Part shown: positions 1 through 6,871 of the stretch, piece after piece
How the letters are laid out: the number at the start of each line of letters is the position of its first letter
Numbering within the stretch: the first letter of the stretch is position 1
Origin: OCS116 cluster bacterium
GTDB taxonomy: Bacteria; Pseudomonadota; Alphaproteobacteria; Rhizobiales; OSC116
Assembly (NCBI GenBank): GCA_002402005.2
Contig: NVUS02000097.1
Coordinates: 1-12,745 of the forward strand
Length of the DNA: 12,745 bases
Direction: 5' to 3'
Notes under the pieces: generated by a model
What the model saw: only the letters and a program-made list of their open reading frames with translations
Databases searched by the model: none
Told to the model about the DNA's origin: nothing
Program-made: the position numbers and the translations under genes

Positions 1-767
1 GTAATGTGTGCCAAGGCTTTAATGCCGCCGGTTTGTTTAATGGCAGCTAAGCAAGATTTTACATACATTTTGGTTGGAGCAAGCAACGCTTCACCCAATG
101 TTTTATCGGCATCAAACTCGCAAATTTCACTCATTTTTTGGCCAGACACTTCGGCAATTTTACGCACCAAAGAAAACCCGTTAGAATGCACACCGTTGGA
201 TTTTAAACCCAAAATTACATCACCAGCGGCAATGTCTTTGGTTGGTAATATCTGGTCACGCTCAACCGCGCCGACACAAAAACCAGCAAGGTCATATTCG
301 CCTTCGCTATACATGCCTGGCATTTCGGCAGTTTCGCCGCCAATCAATGCTGCACCGGCTTGGATGCACCCTTTGGCAATGCCGGCAATCACTTGTTCGG
401 CGACACCGAGCTCTAACTTGCCAGTGGCAAAATAATCTAAAAAGAATAAAGGTTCAGCGCCTTGTACCACCAAATCGTTAGCGCACATGGCCACCAAATC
501 AATGCCGACGGTGTCATGAATGTTGGCATCAAAAGCAATTTTAAGTTTAGTACCCACGCCGTCATTGGCCGCGACCAAAACGGGGTCTTTCATGCCGATG
601 GCTTTTAAATCAAACAAGCCACCAAAACCGCCCAAATCGACATCTGCACCCAAACGGCGAGTGGATTTTGCAAGGGGTTTGATGGCATCCACTAGCTGGT
701 TACCAGCATCAATATCAACGCCTGCATCTTTATAGGAAAGGCTGTTTTTGCGGTCATCTGAGCTCAT
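1..767 (-). CDS. purM: Phosphoribosylformylglycinamidine cyclo-ligase (AIR synthetase), 3' end outside window
   Basis: PurM converts formylglycinamidine ribonucleotide plus ATP to aminoimidazole ribonucleotide, the fifth step of de novo purine synthesis, in the cytoplasm. The minus strand reads open from the ATG at 767-765 to the window edge, giving 255 residues of a family usually ~345-360 long, so about 90-100 C-terminal residues are missing. Family motifs are clear: DGVGTK near residue 70, the Asn-Asp segment leading to QGAEPLFFLDYFATGK, and the GGETAEMPGMY loop. The start is secure: an in-frame TAA lies five codons upstream and a GGA sits 6 nt before the ATG. It is transcribed away from the DUF2066 gene. 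purN commonly follows purM in alphaproteobacteria, but that would lie outside the window. Identification is firm; the product's completeness cannot be judged here. Confidence 0.96.
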   Translation of the reverse strand, partial: MSSDDRKNSLSYKDAGVDIDAGNQLVDAIKPLAKSTRRLGADVDLGGFGGLFDLKAIGMKDPVLVAANDGVGTKLKIAFDANIHDTVGIDLVAMCANDLVVQGAEPLFFLDYFATGKLELGVAEQVIAGIAKGCIQAGAALIGGETAEMPGMYSEGEYDLAGFCVGAVERDQILPTKDIAAGDVILGLKSNGVHSNGFSLVRKIAEVSGQKMSEICEFDADKTLGEALLAPTKMYVKSCLAAIKQTGGIKALAHI

Positions 768-1053
768 ATGAAATCCAATTTAACGTTAGATGAGATTTAT
801 GTTCTTTTAGCCTTATCAATGCGGGTTTTAAAGCAAAAAATCACATTTTGCGGCTTTTATAGCTGATAAACAATGAATTTAGCCAACGGGTGGCAATTCA
901 AAAGTGATATATATTAGTCACATTTATGTTTTATCTTAAATCTAAGCCTAATTATATATGGATATTTACCCGTGCTTCATATAGTTTATGACCAATTAAT
1001 TGCCTGATGTTATTGTCAATTTGAACATTTTTATTAAATTTAGTGAGCTTTAA
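768..1053. promoter_or_regulatory. AT-rich divergent spacer between purM and the DUF2066 gene
   Basis: This spacer must hold the promoters of two divergent genes. It is strongly AT-rich, with runs such as TGATATATATTA near 906, and carries a perfect 10-bp palindrome CAATTAATTG at 993-1002 that could bind a dimeric regulator. On the plus strand TTGTCA (1013-1018), a 16-nt spacer and TAAATT (1035-1040) resemble a sigma70 promoter, but the start point would fall only ~7 nt before the DUF2066 start codon, so I hold this weakly. On the minus strand I found no convincing -35/-10 pair for purM. I see no RNA gene or riboswitch-like structure here. Confidence 0.35.
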
Positions 1054-2097
1054 ATGATTAAAACTATTCGCACTTTAATGGTGTTTGTGTGCCTGATTGC
1101 ATTGCCGAGCATAAGCTTTGCTGACGATGTTTATGATGTTGCCAATATCAAAGTCGATGCCAAAGGCAAAGACGGCATTGCCGCCAAAGCCAAAGCCTTG
1201 GCCATTGCCGAAAGCAAGGGCGTGGTTATATTGTTCGAAAGATTATTAACCCCCGGCCAAAAAAGCCGCGCTTTAAAACAGCTGGATAGAGAAACCCGCT
1301 CATTATTGGTCAAAGGTTTCAGCGTTAAAAATGAGCAAAGCAGCGGCACGCAATATATTGCCGAGATCACTATAAAATTCAGACGTGTTGCCGTGCAGCA
1401 ATTTCTCAACGGCATTGGCGCAAAATATAGCGATGTGCAATCCTCCGTCAGCTTGCTGATTCCCATTTTAACCGACGCCAATGGCCGCAGTGTTATATGG
1501 TCTGGGCAAAATGCTTGGTCGGATGCGTTGGCTAGTCATGACATTCGCAACAGCCTCATCCCGCTCAAAATTGCCACGTCTGCCGAGGCCGGTCTGCTGG
1601 CAACCGAGCAAGAAGTCATTGATAGAAAACAAAATGCCATCTTCCAATTGGCATCCGCCGCCGGCGAAAGTGCCGACACGGTGTTTGCGCATATGACATT
1701 GACCGAACAGAATGCCACGCTAAAAGTGTCTGGTTTGATTAATTACAGCAAAAAATATTCTTTGGCCAACGGCCCCGCCGCCACATATCAAAGTGCCGCG
1801 TCTGATTTCTTACGTGCCCTTGAAAGCAAGTGGCGCAATAACAATATTAGCAGTAAGCCGCGTTTGGCCGAAGTGAAAGCTTTGGTGGTGTTTGGCAGTT
1901 TGGATCAATGGATTGCATTGCGCGCCCGTTTGGGTCAAGTGTCTGCCATTGGTGAATTTGATACCGATGCGATGACCTCAGATGGTGCATTTATTAACAT
2001 TCAGCACAGAGGCTCAGTTGCCGATCTAAGCGCAGGCTTGCAAAGCCAAGGGTTGACCTTAATTGACCTCGGTGGCTATTTCGAAATTCGAGGTTAA
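1054..2097 (+). CDS. Exported DUF2066 domain protein of unknown function
   Basis: This is a 347-residue protein with a clear Sec signal peptide: positive MIKTIR, a hydrophobic stretch (residues 7-20) and a likely cleavage after SFA at 23, before DDVYDV. It should be periplasmic or envelope-associated. The mature N-terminal part (VYDVANIKVDAKGKDG, then an alanine-rich helix leading to GVVILFERLLTP) matches my memory of the DUF2066 family, which has no established function. No catalytic motif, lipobox cysteine or later membrane segment is visible. The gene is the first of a plus-strand series and is followed 39 nt later by a phospholipid-synthesis-type enzyme, which may hint at an envelope role, though that is inference. 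The start has only a weak GTGAG as ribosome binding site; no better upstream start is seen. Family assignment is moderately sure. Confidence 0.8.
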   Translation: MIKTIRTLMVFVCLIALPSISFADDVYDVANIKVDAKGKDGIAAKAKALAIAESKGVVILFERLLTPGQKSRALKQLDRETRSLLVKGFSVKNEQSSGTQYIAEITIKFRRVAVQQFLNGIGAKYSDVQSSVSLLIPILTDANGRSVIWSGQNAWSDALASHDIRNSLIPLKIATSAEAGLLATEQEVIDRKQNAIFQLASAAGESADTVFAHMTLTEQNATLKVSGLINYSKKYSLANGPAATYQSAASDFLRALESKWRNNNISSKPRLAEVKALVVFGSLDQWIALRARLGQVSAIGEFDTDAMTSDGAFINIQHRGSVADLSAGLQSQGLTLIDLGGYFEIRG

Positions 2098-2117
2098 CGG
2101 CCATTTGCCGATAATTA

Positions 2118-2132
2118 GCCTCCCAGAGAGGC
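2118..2132 (+). promoter_or_regulatory. Small hairpin covering the ribosome binding site of the phosphatidyltransferase gene
   Basis: GCCTC (2118-2122) can pair perfectly with GAGGC (2128-2132) across a 5-nt loop. The 3' arm contains the Shine-Dalgarno sequence GAGAGG/GAGGC for the GTG start just downstream, so folding would hide it. A second short stem, CGGC (2098-2101) with GCCG (2107-2110), lies directly after the preceding stop codon. The hairpin is seen in the sequence; any regulatory effect is inference. Confidence 0.4.
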
Positions 2133-2136
2133 GTTT

Positions 2137-2703
2137 GTGGTGAAAAAAGACCTGACCATATTTAACTTACCCAATGTCATCACCATTGCGCGCATCGCGT
2201 CAGTGCCGGTTATTATATGGTTTTTATTTGCCGGCGAATTTCTGAGCGGCTTCATTTTATTCTCTATTGCAGGTTTTTCAGATTTTATCGATGGTTGGTT
2301 GGCGCGGTTTCAAAAAACCCAGACTACATTTGGCGCTTATCTTGACCCAATTGCTGACAAATTACTCATGGGCAGCGCCTATATAAGTTTAGGTCTATTG
2401 GGGCATATACCTTTATGGCTTATTCTATTGGTTATCGCGCGCGATTTGTTGATTCTACTCGGCGTGGTTGCCGCGTGGCTTATGGGACGGACGCTTGATA
2501 TAAAACCGTTGCTGATTAGCAAGCTAAATACCGCGTTACAAATCTGTTTGGTGATGTTGGTTTTGGCCGATTTGGCCTTTAGGTTGGAGCTTGGCGCAAT
2601 GCTCGATTTGGCCTATCTAGCTACCGCTGCCACCACCATAGCTTCTGCCCTTGCGTATTTATATTTATGGGTTACAACTATGTTAAAACAAAGCTCAGAC
2701 TGA
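2137..2703 (+). CDS. CDP-alcohol phosphatidyltransferase; probable cardiolipin synthase of mitochondrial type (or PgsA-like)
   Basis: This integral membrane enzyme (188 aa) should transfer a phosphatidyl group from CDP-diacylglycerol to an alcohol acceptor at the cytoplasmic membrane. The complete family motif is present: D49, D52-G53, A56-R57, G66, D70 and D74, so it should be active. Hydrophobic segments lie at about 12-32, 35-50, 80-115, 132-148 and 157-181. PgsA-type glycerophosphate transferases share this motif. However, ISKLNTALQ (127-135), LDPIADKLL (69-77) and the ARD at 101-103 closely match what I recall of human CRLS1 (ISKVNTAVQ, LDPLADKIL, SRD), so the acceptor may be phosphatidylglycerol, giving cardiolipin. 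The start is GTG 2137 or GTG 2140; the latter lies 8 nt from GAGAGG. The next gene starts 12 nt downstream with its own ribosome binding site, suggesting an operon. The substrate is not proven by sequence. Confidence 0.88.
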   Translation: MVKKDLTIFNLPNVITIARIASVPVIIWFLFAGEFLSGFILFSIAGFSDFIDGWLARFQKTQTTFGAYLDPIADKLLMGSAYISLGLLGHIPLWLILLVIARDLLILLGVVAAWLMGRTLDIKPLLISKLNTALQICLVMLVLADLAFRLELGAMLDLAYLATAATTIASALAYLYLWVTTMLKQSSD

Positions 2704-2715
2704 TTCAGGTAGATT

Positions 2716-3867
2716 ATGACGTTAAAACAACATTCAATATTTTGGTCAGTGGCGTTTATTGTATTTCTACTGTTTGTGAATGCGTTTTCGTCGATTATGT
2801 TGCCATTTGTGGCCGGCATGGCGATCGCTTATTTTCTCGACCCAATGGCCGATAAATTAGAGACATGGGGCTGCAACCGTATTTGGGCAACCACCATTAT
2901 AATGGCCTTGTTTTCATTGATATTCATTTTGGCTTTGCTGCTTATATTACCAATGTTGTTCAGTCAGCTGAGCCAATTGTTGCAAGAAATACCGGATTAT
3001 ATTGATAGGTTACAAACATTTTTCGAAACCAAAGGCCAGCAATGGTTTGGCGAAATTTATTACGAATATTTCCCCAATAGCGATGCCACAAGTGAGCTGT
3101 CAAAACAGGTTAGCGGCATTGCCGGTAAATTGGCCTCTATTGGCACGGCTTTAATTGCCAAAATTTGGTCGGGCGGCATGGCCATCTTCTCCTTCATTTC
3201 CTTGCTCATCGTCACACCAGTTGTGGCGTTTTATTTGCTGAATGATTGGGATAGAATGATTGCCCGCATCGGCTCTTGGGTGCCGCTTAATCACAAAGAT
3301 ACCGTGTTTTCACTGGCACGCGAAATGAGCAGTGTATTGTCTGGTTTCATTCGCGGGCAGGGCTCGGTTTGTCTTATTCTGGCGGTTTATTACGCCTTAT
3401 GCCTGTCATTGGTCGGGTTGGATTTTGGATTGGTGATTGGCATCATTGCGGGGCTGATTAGTTTTATTCCTTATATCGGGGCAATCATCGGTTTGATATT
3501 ATCTGTAGGGCTGGCATTGATACAATTTTGGCCAGATTATGCACTTATTTCTATTGTTGCCGTCATTTTTATTGTCGGTCAGTTTTTAGAAGGCAATATC
3601 CTCACCCCAAGAATGGTTGGGCGGCATATAGGTCTACACCCTGTCTGGTTAATGTTTGCCTTGTTTGCCTTTGGTGTGTTATTTGGGTTTGTCGGCTTGT
3701 TATTGGCTGTGCCCATTGCGGCCATGATTGGCGTTTTGTCACGTTTTGTGATTGGCCAATACTTACAAAGCCCGCTATATTTAGGTACGGGCCAGCAAGA
3801 AATGGACTTTGAGCCACAAGCAGAAGCAACAGATTTGGACGAGTTAGAAAAACTAGACGGCGTGTAA
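2716..3867 (+). CDS. AI-2E family (PerM-like) transporter
   Basis: This is a polytopic inner-membrane protein of 383 aa, typical for the AI-2E/PerM/YdiK family. Paired N-terminal membrane segments (about 10-40) are followed by FLDPMADKLE, then a segment at 57-83. A soluble, amphipathic stretch (about 85-145) comes next, and then membrane segments near 153-175, 215-233, 236-268, 275-291 and 312-345. The family hallmark GQFLEGNILTPRMVG (288-302) precedes the last segments. A charged, acidic tail follows (363-383). Members have been linked to autoinducer-2 export in some species and to sodium/proton antiport in others; the substrate here is unknown. AGGTAG 6 nt before the ATG supports the start. 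The gene lies 12 nt after the phosphatidyltransferase and 11 nt before hdaA, so the three are probably co-transcribed. Linkage to hdaA is common in alphaproteobacteria, from memory. Confidence 0.9.
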   Translation: MTLKQHSIFWSVAFIVFLLFVNAFSSIMLPFVAGMAIAYFLDPMADKLETWGCNRIWATTIIMALFSLIFILALLLILPMLFSQLSQLLQEIPDYIDRLQTFFETKGQQWFGEIYYEYFPNSDATSELSKQVSGIAGKLASIGTALIAKIWSGGMAIFSFISLLIVTPVVAFYLLNDWDRMIARIGSWVPLNHKDTVFSLAREMSSVLSGFIRGQGSVCLILAVYYALCLSLVGLDFGLVIGIIAGLISFIPYIGAIIGLILSVGLALIQFWPDYALISIVAVIFIVGQFLEGNILTPRMVGRHIGLHPVWLMFALFAFGVLFGFVGLLLAVPIAAMIGVLSRFVIGQYLQSPLYLGTGQQEMDFEPQAEATDLDELEKLDGV

Positions 3868-3878
3868 GCATTATTAAA

Positions 3879-4580
3879 ATGACACAAGAAAAGACCCAAC
3901 AACTCACCTTAGACCTGACAAATGAGCAATCATTTAATGCAGAAGAATATATTATATTGCCCGCCAACCAAAAATTTGTGCAGCAATTGATTGACGAGAC
4001 AAGCCCGTCACAAACTTCGCCTTTGACCATATTATTTGGCGCCGCGCAATCGGGCAAAACCCATTTGGCGCATGTTTGGCAGCAGCATTTTGGGGCGCAA
4101 TTTTTGCCCGATCAATATTTAAAAGTAGCAGAAGCTGACATTCCTGATTTGGCCCAAATCATCGACCAAAGCGCCATTATTATTGATGATATTGACCGCA
4201 AAGATGTATGTGAGAAAACCATTTTTCACATTATAAATTTGGCAATGCAGGCCAACCAACGGCTGTTATTCACCTCTAGTAAACCGCTGTTATTGTGGGA
4301 TGTTGCGCTGCCAGATCTGTTGTCGCGCCTCAAAGCCGCCAAACATATAGAGATCACCGCACCAGATGATATGTTGCTCGAAACCATTTTGAGCAAAAGC
4401 TTTGCCGACAAGCAACTCAACGTGCCGGAAAATGTCATTGCCTATATATTGCCACGCATTGACCGCTCAATTGCGGCGATTGTGCGGTTGGTTGGCAAGA
4501 TAGATGAATATGCTCTACAAGAAAATAAGCCAATAACCCGAAGCATGGTTGCCAAAATGTATGAAAATGACCTATTATAA
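3879..4580 (+). CDS. hdaA: HdaA, DnaA-like AAA+ regulator of replication initiation
   Basis: Hda/HdaA works with the DNA-loaded beta clamp to stimulate ATP hydrolysis by DnaA, preventing over-initiation. The 233-aa protein consists of the DnaA-type AAA+ domain without the DNA-binding domain IV, as expected for Hda rather than DnaA. A beta-clamp binding motif QLTLDL is present at residues 8-13, equivalent to QLSLPL in E. coli Hda, and it also supports this start codon. Other motifs are Walker A GAAQSGKT (54-61), Walker B AIIIDDID (99-106), sensor-1-like LLFTSS (129-134), and LPDLLSRLKAA (144-154) with a candidate arginine finger R150. The C-terminal LPRIDRSIAAIVRLVGKID (191-209) fits the lid/sensor-2 region. 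There is no strong Shine-Dalgarno sequence; translation may couple to the upstream gene, whose stop lies 11 nt away. Downstream, ppk has its own promoter-like region. I see no sign of damage. Confidence 0.93.
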   Translation: MTQEKTQQLTLDLTNEQSFNAEEYIILPANQKFVQQLIDETSPSQTSPLTILFGAAQSGKTHLAHVWQQHFGAQFLPDQYLKVAEADIPDLAQIIDQSAIIIDDIDRKDVCEKTIFHIINLAMQANQRLLFTSSKPLLLWDVALPDLLSRLKAAKHIEITAPDDMLLETILSKSFADKQLNVPENVIAYILPRIDRSIAAIVRLVGKIDEYALQENKPITRSMVAKMYENDLL

Positions 4581-4613
4581 AACTATATATATAAATGTCA
4601 TAAAACCAAGCCA

Positions 4614-4631
4614 TTGTCATATAACTGTTAA
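4614..4631 (+). promoter_or_regulatory. Candidate Pho box (PhoB binding site) upstream of ppk
   Basis: TTGTCATATAACTGTTAA matches the enterobacterial Pho-box consensus (two CTGTCAY-like 7-mers with a 4-bp AT spacer) at 15 of 18 positions by my count: half-sites TTGTCAT (4614-4620) and CTGTTAA (4625-4631), 11 bp apart. A further isolated ATGTCAT lies at 4595-4601, but not in the 11-bp register. ppk is a known PhoB target in other proteobacteria, which makes the placement meaningful. No experimental support is available here. Confidence 0.55.
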
Positions 4632-4642
4632 ATATCTAAATT
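4614..4642 (+). promoter_or_regulatory. ppk: Candidate sigma70-type promoter for ppk-ppx
   Basis: TTGTCA (4614-4619, 5/6 to TTGACA), a 17-nt spacer and TAAATT (4637-4642, 4/6 to TATAAT) make a plausible promoter in the 111-nt gap after hdaA. The -35 hexamer lies within the candidate Pho box, as in PhoB-activated promoters where the box replaces the -35. Transcription would begin near 4649, giving a ~43-nt leader. An alternative -10, TAATCT at 4642-4647, fits the 10-nt Pho-box spacing better. Confidence 0.5.
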
Positions 4643-4648
4643 AATCTG

Positions 4649-4678
4649 CCCGACAGTCGTTATTTTCTGTCTTTCGGG
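4649..4678 (+). promoter_or_regulatory. Leader hairpin overlapping the ppk ribosome binding site
   Basis: GACAG (4652-4656) pairs with CTGTC (4667-4671) across a 10-nt loop. CCC (4649-4651) can extend the stem with GGG (4676-4678) past a TTTC bulge. The 3' GGG is part of GGGAG (4676-4680), the only Shine-Dalgarno candidate for ppk, which is 11 nt from the ATG. There is no U tract, so it is not an intrinsic terminator. The predicted transcription start falls at the base of this stem. Confidence 0.4.
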
Positions 4679-4691
4679 AGTGCTAAGTTAA

Positions 4692-6860
4692 ATGAATATT
4701 ATGAGAGAACCCATTAAAATCACCGATTTAGGCAGCATAAATGAAAGTCCCGAGCGTTTTTACAACCGCGAGTTATCGTGGCTACGTTTTAACCTGCGGG
4801 TATTAGAAGAAGCTGAAAACCAAGCTCATCCCCTGTTAGAGCGGTTGCGTTTTCTATCCATTTCGGCCTCTAACTTGGACGAATTCTACATGGTGCGGGT
4901 CGCTGGTATATACGGTCAATTGCGCACCGAAATTAATGAGTTGAGCCAAGATGGCAAAACCCCACGCCAACAGCTCGACCAAGTTTTAGAATTGTCGCAA
5001 AGCCTAGTCGCCCAACAGCATGACATTTACACCCGCATTCGAGCAGAATTGCACCAAGAAAAACTACTCATTATGGGCGCTGACGATCTGTCTGCAACCG
5101 ATATGATGTGGCTAAAAGATCATTTTATTTCCGAAATTTTTCCGATTCTCACGCCGCTGGCTATTGACCCGATGCATCCATTTCCCTTCATTCGGAATTT
5201 AGGTTTTAGCTTGGCGCTGGAATTTAACCGCCTTGATGAAAATGAGATTGCCCATGCGCTGATTCCCATTCCGCATAAGATAAAACGTTTTTTGCAATTG
5301 CCTGATGATGGCAAGACCAAAGCAAAATTCGTCGCCATCGAAACCATATTGACCTTATTTTTGGATGTTATTTTCCCCAATATCGAATTTTCCGGCCAAG
5401 GCCTGTTTCGCATCATTCGCGACAGTGACATTGAGGTCGAAGAAGAATCAGAAGACCTTGTGCGCTTTTTTGAATCGGCACTCAAACGCCGCCGCCGTGG
5501 CTCGGTCATTCGCTTAGAACTTGAAGACAAAATGCCCGAAGGCCTGCGCAATCTAATCATCAAAGAATTTGAGGTCAATGCCGACCAGATCCATTCTTAT
5601 AATGGTTTCTTTGGCATGGCGCAATTGTCCGAAGTGATTGTCAAACAATGCCCAGAATTATTGTTCAAAAGCTACACACCGCGCGTGCCGGAACGTATCA
5701 AAGAATTTAGAGGTGATTTCTTCGAAGCCATCGCCAAAAAAGACATGATTGTGCATCACCCCTATGAAACTTATGATGTGGTGTTGGATTTTTTAAACAC
5801 CGCGATTGACGACCCGGATGTGATTGCCATCAAGCAAACCCTATACCGTACTGATAAAAATTCTAAAATCGTCAAAGGCCTCATTCGGGCGGCTGAAAAT
5901 GGCAAAAATGTCATGGCGCTGATTGAGCTAAAAGCTAGATTTGACGAGGAAGCCAACATTCAATGGGCACGTGATTTGGAGCGAGCTGGGGTGCAAGTGG
6001 TCTACGGCCTGATGAATCTAAAAACTCATGCCAAATTATGCTTGGTGATGCGCAAGGAGAAAAAAGGCCTAAAGCATTATATGCACATCGCGACCGGCAA
6101 TTATAACCCGATCACCGCCAAAGTTTATACCGACCTGTCTCTATTCACCTGCGACAAACTGCTCGCCAAAGATGTGATTGATATATTCAATTATATTACC
6201 GGCTATGCCAAGCCCGAAAAATTGCGCAAAATCGCGGTTTCGCCCTATGGTATATTTGATAGATTGGTTGAGCATATCCACCAAGAAATCGACAATGTAA
6301 AACAAGGCAAACCCGGCAACATTTGGTTTAAAATGAACAGCTTGGTCGATGGCGCAATCATTGATGAATTGTACAAAGCCAGCCAAGCTGGTGTGCAGAT
6401 AGACCTGATTGTACGTGGCATATGCTGCTTGCGCCCCAGCATTAAGGGCCTGAGTGAGAATATCCGAGTTAAATCCATTGTCGGGCGCTTTTTAGAGCAT
6501 AGCCGCATTTATGCCTTTGGCAATGGCGCGGCGCTGCCTAACAAAGATGCCCAACTTTATATGGCCTCGGCCGATTTAATGCCACGCAATCTTTACCGCC
6601 GGGTGGAAATTTGTGTACCGATTGAAAACCCGACTGTGCACCGGCAGATTTTAGATCAGATTATGGTTGCGAACTTAAAAGATAATATGCAATCATGGCG
6701 GATAAATGCCGATGGCTCTGCGACCAAAATGCATGTAAAATCAGGCGAAGACGAATTTAGCGTGCATGAGTATTTTATGAAAAACCCCTCACTTTCGGGG
6801 CGTGGGAAACTGGTCAACAAACCATATAAACATGCCAAGAAAAAGACGCGATATAAATAG
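4692..6860 (+). CDS. ppk: Polyphosphate kinase 1
   Basis: PPK1 polymerises the terminal phosphate of ATP into inorganic polyphosphate, reversibly. The 722-aa protein has the full family layout. The N-terminal domain begins with RFYNRELSWLRFN (22-34) and continues with LSISASNLDEFYMVRVAG (55-72). A head domain follows, then two phospholipase-D-like catalytic domains. The phosphorylated histidine should be H446 in KTHAKLCLV and the second active-site histidine H603 in LEHSRIYAFG (E. coli H435 and H592). R330-331-type basic residues and the KQTLYRT motif (381-387) are also present. A basic tail (KHAKKKTRYK) ends the protein. A second ATG three codons in is a possible alternative start; neither has ideal Shine-Dalgarno spacing. 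ppx starts 11 nt later, so the two are almost certainly one operon, with a Pho-box-like promoter upstream. Confidence 0.98.
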   Translation: MNIMREPIKITDLGSINESPERFYNRELSWLRFNLRVLEEAENQAHPLLERLRFLSISASNLDEFYMVRVAGIYGQLRTEINELSQDGKTPRQQLDQVLELSQSLVAQQHDIYTRIRAELHQEKLLIMGADDLSATDMMWLKDHFISEIFPILTPLAIDPMHPFPFIRNLGFSLALEFNRLDENEIAHALIPIPHKIKRFLQLPDDGKTKAKFVAIETILTLFLDVIFPNIEFSGQGLFRIIRDSDIEVEEESEDLVRFFESALKRRRRGSVIRLELEDKMPEGLRNLIIKEFEVNADQIHSYNGFFGMAQLSEVIVKQCPELLFKSYTPRVPERIKEFRGDFFEAIAKKDMIVHHPYETYDVVLDFLNTAIDDPDVIAIKQTLYRTDKNSKIVKGLIRAAENGKNVMALIELKARFDEEANIQWARDLERAGVQVVYGLMNLKTHAKLCLVMRKEKKGLKHYMHIATGNYNPITAKVYTDLSLFTCDKLLAKDVIDIFNYITGYAKPEKLRKIAVSPYGIFDRLVEHIHQEIDNVKQGKPGNIWFKMNSLVDGAIIDELYKASQAGVQIDLIVRGICCLRPSIKGLSENIRVKSIVGRFLEHSRIYAFGNGAALPNKDAQLYMASADLMPRNLYRRVEICVPIENPTVHRQILDQIMVANLKDNMQSWRINADGSATKMHVKSGEDEFSVHEYFMKNPSLSGRGKLVNKPYKHAKKKTRYK

Positions 6861-6871
6861 GAAATCGATAT

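Noticed and set aside
4..435. 143-codon plus-strand open frame at the window start
   Set aside because: It is antisense to purM, whose conserved motifs read clearly on the minus strand; the plus-strand translation shows no family features.
993..1002. CAATTAATTG palindrome as a defined operator
   Set aside because: In an AT-rich spacer a 10-bp AT palindrome is easily accidental; no second copy or known regulator consensus was seen, so it is only mentioned within the spacer entry.
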